This document shows positions 59,567 to 64,000 of a stretch of 64,000 bases of DNA, in pieces. The position numbers and the translations under genes are program-made. The DNA comes from Limnomonas spitsbergensis (Eukaryota > Chlorophyta > Chlorophyceae > Chlamydomonadales), in NCBI GenBank assembly GCA_037349105.1, contig JAYJMM010000004.1:4863001-4927000 (forward strand), given 5' to 3'. Position 1 is the first letter of the stretch; each line of letters opens with the position of its first letter. The notes below the pieces were generated by a model. It was not told where the DNA came from. It saw only the letters and a program-made list of their open reading frames with translations, and searched no databases.

Positions 59567-61027
59567 GGCCTTGGCAGACAGCGCTGTACGCCGGGTCATG
59601 GTGGCCCTGGAGGTCCCCCTCTGCGCCACGGCTGTAGTCCCTGAAAACCTCTGCGTGCACTGAGCGCGGGATGGCGACAGACAAAGGTGGAACTCGAGCA
59701 AGGACAGGATGAAATCATGCAAGAACAGTAGATTGGTGATATGCACGTGATCATCCAGTTAGGAGATGATTCGATCTTGTGCACGTGCGCTCAATTTTGT
59801 AATTGAAGACCTGGTGTGTGTGTGTGGACATGTTTTTATTTACTACACTGATTTTGTATTGGTGCAGAATTGTGCGCTGAGTGGGTCAGGGACCTGAAAT
59901 TGACTTAAGCCCTGACCAACAAGCCTGACGGCTTGAACTTGCTGCCCCGTCCAGTTTTCCTTGGCATGAAGCTCGTGGAAATAGCAATCAAAGGAAGGAT
60001 CCACAACAGCCTTGATATCGTCGTAAACACCGGTGTAGGAGCGCAAGTTAAGGCTTCGATTTTCAAGAACTGCCGGCATCTTCTTGCAAGCCCTTTAAAA
60101 CTCGTGGATGGAAGTCTGTATGCATATCACAGGTGGCACAAGCTGCCAAGCCAGGACAGAACAATGATGTGGTTAGGGTTCCTCGAAGTAAGCAGGAAAA
60201 CGTACATTATGTTGGCAGTGTGTTCATGTTGCGGCCTTGTGAAAGAGCCATGTCAATGACATCACAACTCTGTGCCATGTTCAAAAAGGCCATTGAGCTA
60301 TGTTTACCAAGTCCAAATTATCCAATGAATTTCAATGAATCATGGGTTCCTGGCGCCCCTTGCACATGAACCTATTCAAGCGATGGAGCGGTAGAGTGAT
60401 GCAGTAGTGTCACGAGGTACCAATGACCTTGAAGTATCACTGCGCACAGCAGTCACTGATCCTCTCTGTCTTGGCTCCACGACTCCATGCTCCACGTTGC
60501 GTCCTTTATTGGCAGGCCTACCTACCCTGATACTCACTATTTCCCTCCGCATTATGCGCCCGTAACACTCACCTCAGAACTACGCGTTATGCGTCCCAAA
60601 CCCCCATCTGCGCTTATACATCCTGATTCAACTCTCTTAACCTCAAATCTGCACACCACGCGTTATGCGCCCCAACTACTAGACCTGCTAGCGAAAGCAC
60701 GCCCCGACTCGATCCCCTCATCATCCCTCTGTTACGCAGATTTTCCACTTATACCTCTTTCCTAAACCCTTTTTGCACTGTGCACCCTGCCCCAAATCTC
60801 TGACCTACCAACCTACTAACTTGCGCAGTACATCGCACCCCACTTCCGGTTTAACGCAGCATGCGACTCATGACCTCCCGTGAAGCGAAAACTAAGATCC
60901 ACACTCGATCAATCCTACCAGACCCACTGGCCGTCCCGCTAACCACCGTAACATCTGCTGGTCTGATGGCTATCCTGCCCTGCAATTGTAGCTGCCATAG
61001 CCACTCAAACCGCGCTGGTGCGCACTG
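59491..61027. other. PDI 3' UTR and region before the retroelement, with weak open frames
   Basis: Open frames at 60133-60369 (plus) and 59843-60079 (minus, containing SYTGVYDDIKAVVDPSFDCY) look somewhat protein-like but are isolated, and I do not recognise them. The part from about 60480 to 61027 includes CGTTATGCGCCC-type short repeats and is probably the 3' non-coding part or LTR of the minus-strand retroelement. No LTR pair can be seen in the window. Confidence 0.35.
59799..59803 (+). terminator. Candidate TGTAA polyadenylation signal for the PDI gene
   Basis: TGTAA, the common green-algal polyadenylation motif, lies about 310 bases past the PDI stop codon in an AT-rich setting (CAATTTTGTAATTGAAG). 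Confidence 0.4.
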
Positions 61028-64000
61028 CTAAAACCCTCTCTCTACCAAACAACAAACTACATGCGGAACTGCTAACACAGCCACGGCGCACACGATGTCA
61101 GCCAGTGCTGGTGATGGGTTGACAATGATGACGTGCATGCCGTGATGCTTGCCCAGGAATCGATACGATGTCAGCTGCATCGGGTTCAGGTAGTAGTCCG
61201 CCACCCCGGCGGCCCATCCGTAATTGGTGATCACACCTGGCCAATGGTCCTCATACATGGCAGGGGAAAGACCAGGCTCAGCGCACATAATGACAGTGCT
61301 TGGGGATAAACTTAAATCAAGGACGTTACACAGGGTTTTGCATTCTCCTGTAGTTATCCCCAATGTATTAGCAGGGTGGCCCCCCCTGACACGTGCTAAG
61401 TGTGCCAGTACCGCTTTAGCAGCTGTGGTTCTCCCAGACCAAACCCCTGGCATCAGCCAAGTCATACCATCCAGCACGCCCTCAATAGTGGTCCAGTCCA
61501 GAAACATCGTGGGAACCAAGCGCTCACAAATGCCAGTGACATGCGCCTCAAGTCGCAACGGGCGCTTGCTTACCCGAACTGGCCGACCGCTTGGGCTGGT
61601 CAGCGGTGGAGACGGTGTCAGTCGTAGACCGTCCGCTGGTTGCGTTGGTCGTTGAATAGGCAGCACTTCCGTCATTAATGCGGGTGACGGTGGCTGACCG
61701 CTCGTAATGGGTGTAACCCGCCGAGGAGCCCTGCCATTGGTGATAGGCGGACGGACATCAAGTGTCTTAGGAGCAGCTGGTGGCTGTGGCGCCTTTCTGG
61801 TCACAGGCTTCAGCGTGACTTGCTTTGCCGATGGCTCCTCAGCCAGCGCTGCTGCACGCTGCGTCAGGAAAGTGGGCGTGGCGATTCCTAAGACAAGACA
61901 TTGATCGCAGACCCAGCGACCTTTAGGCACCTTGGGAATAGGAGGGGTCATACAGTAAATATGACACCCTCTGTTGCATGCATCGCACAAGACTAGCAGC
62001 CTGTCCATATCAGGCAACAAGCAAATTTCACATGGAGTGTCTAAAGGTGGACGCTGGTACTGCATTGACGGACCCCTCAGCTCATTGATGGGCAAATGGC
62101 ACGGTGCGCAGTTTATGACATTTTCTGATATGGTACGGCCATCCCTGCCAGCCAACACCAAGACCCCACTAGGTCTGACATCATGAACTCTAAGCACTAC
62201 TGGTCTGGCTGCATGATGCAATCGGTCTTCACTCCGGACGTACACAAATTGTCCCACCTGAAACTTTGCAATTTTGGGCAGGTAAGCACCGCTGCGCAAC
62301 TTGGCATACCTCAGTGTGTCCCGGTGCTGAGCAACCAGCAAATTGTGCCCTGCCATGGCACATTCTTCTGCCATGATTTTAGCTCGTTGCAGCACATGCT
62401 CAGCAGCAAGATCTTCATTCAGATAATCATCTTCTAACCCAGGCATCCGTTCCATAACGTCAGGAGGGATAACTGGATCACAGGCAAACAGGAGTTGGTA
62501 GGGGCTCATCTTAGTGCTCTGATGTCTTGTTACTCTATAGCCTAAAGCAATCCAGGGCAGATACGTGTCCCAGGTCTGCACGTGCTTTGCGTCTTCATGC
62601 AGATGCCTTAGCAGCGCAGTCTTTACTGTTTGAACCAGCCTTTCTGCAGCCCCATTTGCTTGGGGGTGATGAGGTGACGTGACTCTGTGATCTATCAGTG
62701 CTCGCACCAGTAGCTCATCCATTTCACCCTGGAATTCCCCACCTCCATCAGTGACGACTTCAGCGCATGCCCCGTACCTGGCCAGGATGCCATGTAAGAA
62801 ATGGTACGCTACCTCAGCAGATGACTTGTCCTTCATGGGAAACACTTCCACCCATTTCGAGTAACTCTCGATAGCCACCATGACGTACTTGTTTCCCTGA
62901 TCAGACACAGCATAGGGGCCAGATAAATCTAGGTGCCACCGATACATCATGCCCTTAATGGGAAGGGGGTTAAGCACAGCCTGCTGCTGGTTAAATGCAG
63001 CTTTGGTGAAGTCACACGCTGCACATGACTGCACTACAAGCTTGCAGTCATTCCATATGCCCACCCACCAATGCTTCATGGTGACCAATGCGGTAGTGCG
63101 CCTCCGACCAAAATGCCCATTCTCCGTATGCATGCGTCTTACTAATGACAGGCGATCATCGGGGGCAGGCACAATCTTCAAGCCCCCCCCTGGCATGCGT
63201 CTGTGCAGCTGCTTGCCAACTGACCACTCAAAATGTGCAGCTCTTCTCAGAATCCGTCTACGCTCAGTCATTGAGCATTGGGAGAGCCCATCTACGTCTG
63301 GGTGTTGCAGATACTTCATAACTGCAAGGTCAAGCCAGACATCCATATGCATGGTGGAATCTGGACTATCGCTGAGTTCCTCCATCTCAGCTGCCTGGGC
63401 TTGAGCTGACTGAAACATCAGATGTGATCCTGCACTAAATCGATCCTGCAATTCCTGGTGCATCTGATGACTCTCCCCTCCCAGCTCGAGGCTAGGCTCA
63501 AATGCAGCATCAACTGTAAAAGATGAAGGCCCAGATTGACCACCAAATCTGATAGCCAGGCTGAGAGCAACCAATGAACTCACCGCATTGGCGTCAAACG
63601 CACCTCCCGTGAGAATGTGCCGAGCATGGAAAGATATACCTGGTGCGGCCGTGCAGTTGTCCGCATACCCCAAGGCTCTTTCCCTTTCCAGGATAGTGAG
63701 GTCACACAGACCCTTGCCAGTCTCCCACACAAGCCCCTGGCCAGGGGGCAAAACTCTAGGCAGCGCGAAGGACCAAGAGTGCTGGCGGGCAACAAGAGTG
63801 GGGAGCACAATTAATGGACGATCAATCACATTGGCCTGGTAATAAGGACGCTGGTTAACTCTGTTGCAAATTTGAGGCCTGCGACAGCTTTCCAGTATGT
63901 CTGCAATACAAACTGTCTCATCTCTTACCACTTCTGGCAAATGCTTGGAATTTATGTGAGTGCGGTCACTGACCTGAACCTCATCATCAGAGTCATGCCC
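61028..64000 (-). CDS. Gypsy-type retrotransposon polyprotein, 3' part: methyltransferase-like remnant, integrase, PHD finger, C-terminal Rossmann-like domain
   Basis: The frame is open from the right edge to a TAG at 61030-61028 (990 residues visible); reverse transcriptase and RNase H must lie outside. Region 1 (about 20-180) has LTILERERALGY and LTGGAFDANAVSSLVALSLA, resembling the last motifs of a C5 cytosine methyltransferase. Region 2 is an integrase: zinc-binding H-x3-H...C-x2-C (HTENGH, SCAAC), then DDE with D in WHLDLSGPY, D in VVTDGGGEFQ and E in ANGAAERLVQTVK, then a C-terminal SH3-like part (FQVGQFVYVRSEDRL). Region 3 is a C4HC3 PHD finger with CEIC, CDAC, HIYC and CDQC spacing. 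Region 4 is Pro-rich, then a domain with HHGMHVIIVNPSPALADIVC that may be a decayed SAM-dependent methyltransferase. The frame has no stops or shifts, so the copy may be young. Confidence 0.88.
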   Translation of the reverse strand, partial: GHDSDDEVQVSDRTHINSKHLPEVVRDETVCIADILESCRRPQICNRVNQRPYYQANVIDRPLIVLPTLVARQHSWSFALPRVLPPGQGLVWETGKGLCDLTILERERALGYADNCTAAPGISFHARHILTGGAFDANAVSSLVALSLAIRFGGQSGPSSFTVDAAFEPSLELGGESHQMHQELQDRFSAGSHLMFQSAQAQAAEMEELSDSPDSTMHMDVWLDLAVMKYLQHPDVDGLSQCSMTERRRILRRAAHFEWSVGKQLHRRMPGGGLKIVPAPDDRLSLVRRMHTENGHFGRRRTTALVTMKHWWVGIWNDCKLVVQSCAACDFTKAAFNQQQAVLNPLPIKGMMYRWHLDLSGPYAVSDQGNKYVMVAIESYSKWVEVFPMKDKSSAEVAYHFLHGILARYGACAEVVTDGGGEFQGEMDELLVRALIDHRVTSPHHPQANGAAERLVQTVKTALLRHLHEDAKHVQTWDTYLPWIALGYRVTRHQSTKMSPYQLLFACDPVIPPDVMERMPGLEDDYLNEDLAAEHVLQRAKIMAEECAMAGHNLLVAQHRDTLRYAKLRSGAYLPKIAKFQVGQFVYVRSEDRLHHAARPVVLRVHDVRPSGVLVLAGRDGRTISENVINCAPCHLPINELRGPSMQYQRPPLDTPCEICLLPDMDRLLVLCDACNRGCHIYCMTPPIPKVPKGRWVCDQCLVLGIATPTFLTQRAAALAEEPSAKQVTLKPVTRKAPQPPAAPKTLDVRPPITNGRAPRRVTPITSGQPPSPALMTEVLPIQRPTQPADGLRLTPSPPLTSPSGRPVRVSKRPLRLEAHVTGICERLVPTMFLDWTTIEGVLDGMTWLMPGVWSGRTTAAKAVLAHLARVRGGHPANTLGITTGECKTLCNVLDLSLSPSTVIMCAEPGLSPAMYEDHWPGVITNYGWAAGVADYYLNPMQLTSYRFLGKHHGMHVIIVNPSPALADIVCAVAVLAVPHVVCCLVERGF

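Noticed and set aside
59843..60369. Overlapping small frames on both strands downstream of PDI
   Set aside because: Some segments look protein-like, but no family, partner exons or consistent strand could be established.

Overview
The window is nuclear DNA from a eukaryote, most likely a chlorophyte green alga. The evidence is intron-dense genes with GT-AG introns and many GTGAGT-type donors, GC-rich exons coding long Ala/Ser/Pro/Gly/Gln tracts, a TIC20-type chloroplast import protein, and an algal-style Gypsy retroelement. The assignment to a lineage is inference. I built the gene models by hand, requiring intron phases to agree from exon to exon.

Layout from left to right. (1) 285-1620, minus: TIC20-like plastid inner-envelope translocon protein; the 3' end lies outside the window. 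(2) 2225-18827, plus, head-to-head with TIC20: a 13-exon gene for a giant low-complexity and coiled-coil protein of about 3,111 aa, family not recognised. A three-exon cassette is tandemly duplicated inside it. (3) 21443-25458, plus: myeloid leukemia factor (MLF) family protein in 8 exons. (4) 26967-36858, plus: coiled-coil protein of about 929 aa with a Cys/His-rich C-terminus. (5) 37364-49958, plus: kinesin-4-like motor protein in 24 exons, about 936 aa, with an unrecognised C-terminal half. (6) 52590-53408, minus: intronless coiled-coil plus SUMO-like protein. (7) 53732-59490, plus: PDIA6/P5-type protein disulfide isomerase in 10 exons, divergent from gene 6. (8) 61028-64000, minus: the 3' part of a Gypsy-type polyprotein with a methyltransferase-like remnant, integrase, PHD finger and a C-terminal Rossmann-like domain; it runs off the right edge.

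The most unusual feature is the repeats. Many introns in at least four genes hold tandem repeats whose first copy starts at the 5' splice site or includes the last exon bases plus the donor (for example the arrays at 23455, 30919, 31643, 39818, 40895, 41896 and 47430). The 19-bp array at 31643-33470 repeats a TTGCAG/GTGAG core, so almost every unit looks like an acceptor fused to a donor. Other structures are a 1.6-kb array of a 17-bp unit, a 242-bp hAT-like MITE with 8-bp target duplications, long foldback hairpins in introns, and a roughly 130-bp repeat family present at least six times. The genes are functionally unrelated (plastid import, cytoskeletal motor, ER folding, SUMO-like adaptor), as usual for a nuclear locus; nothing suggests an operon or pathway cluster.
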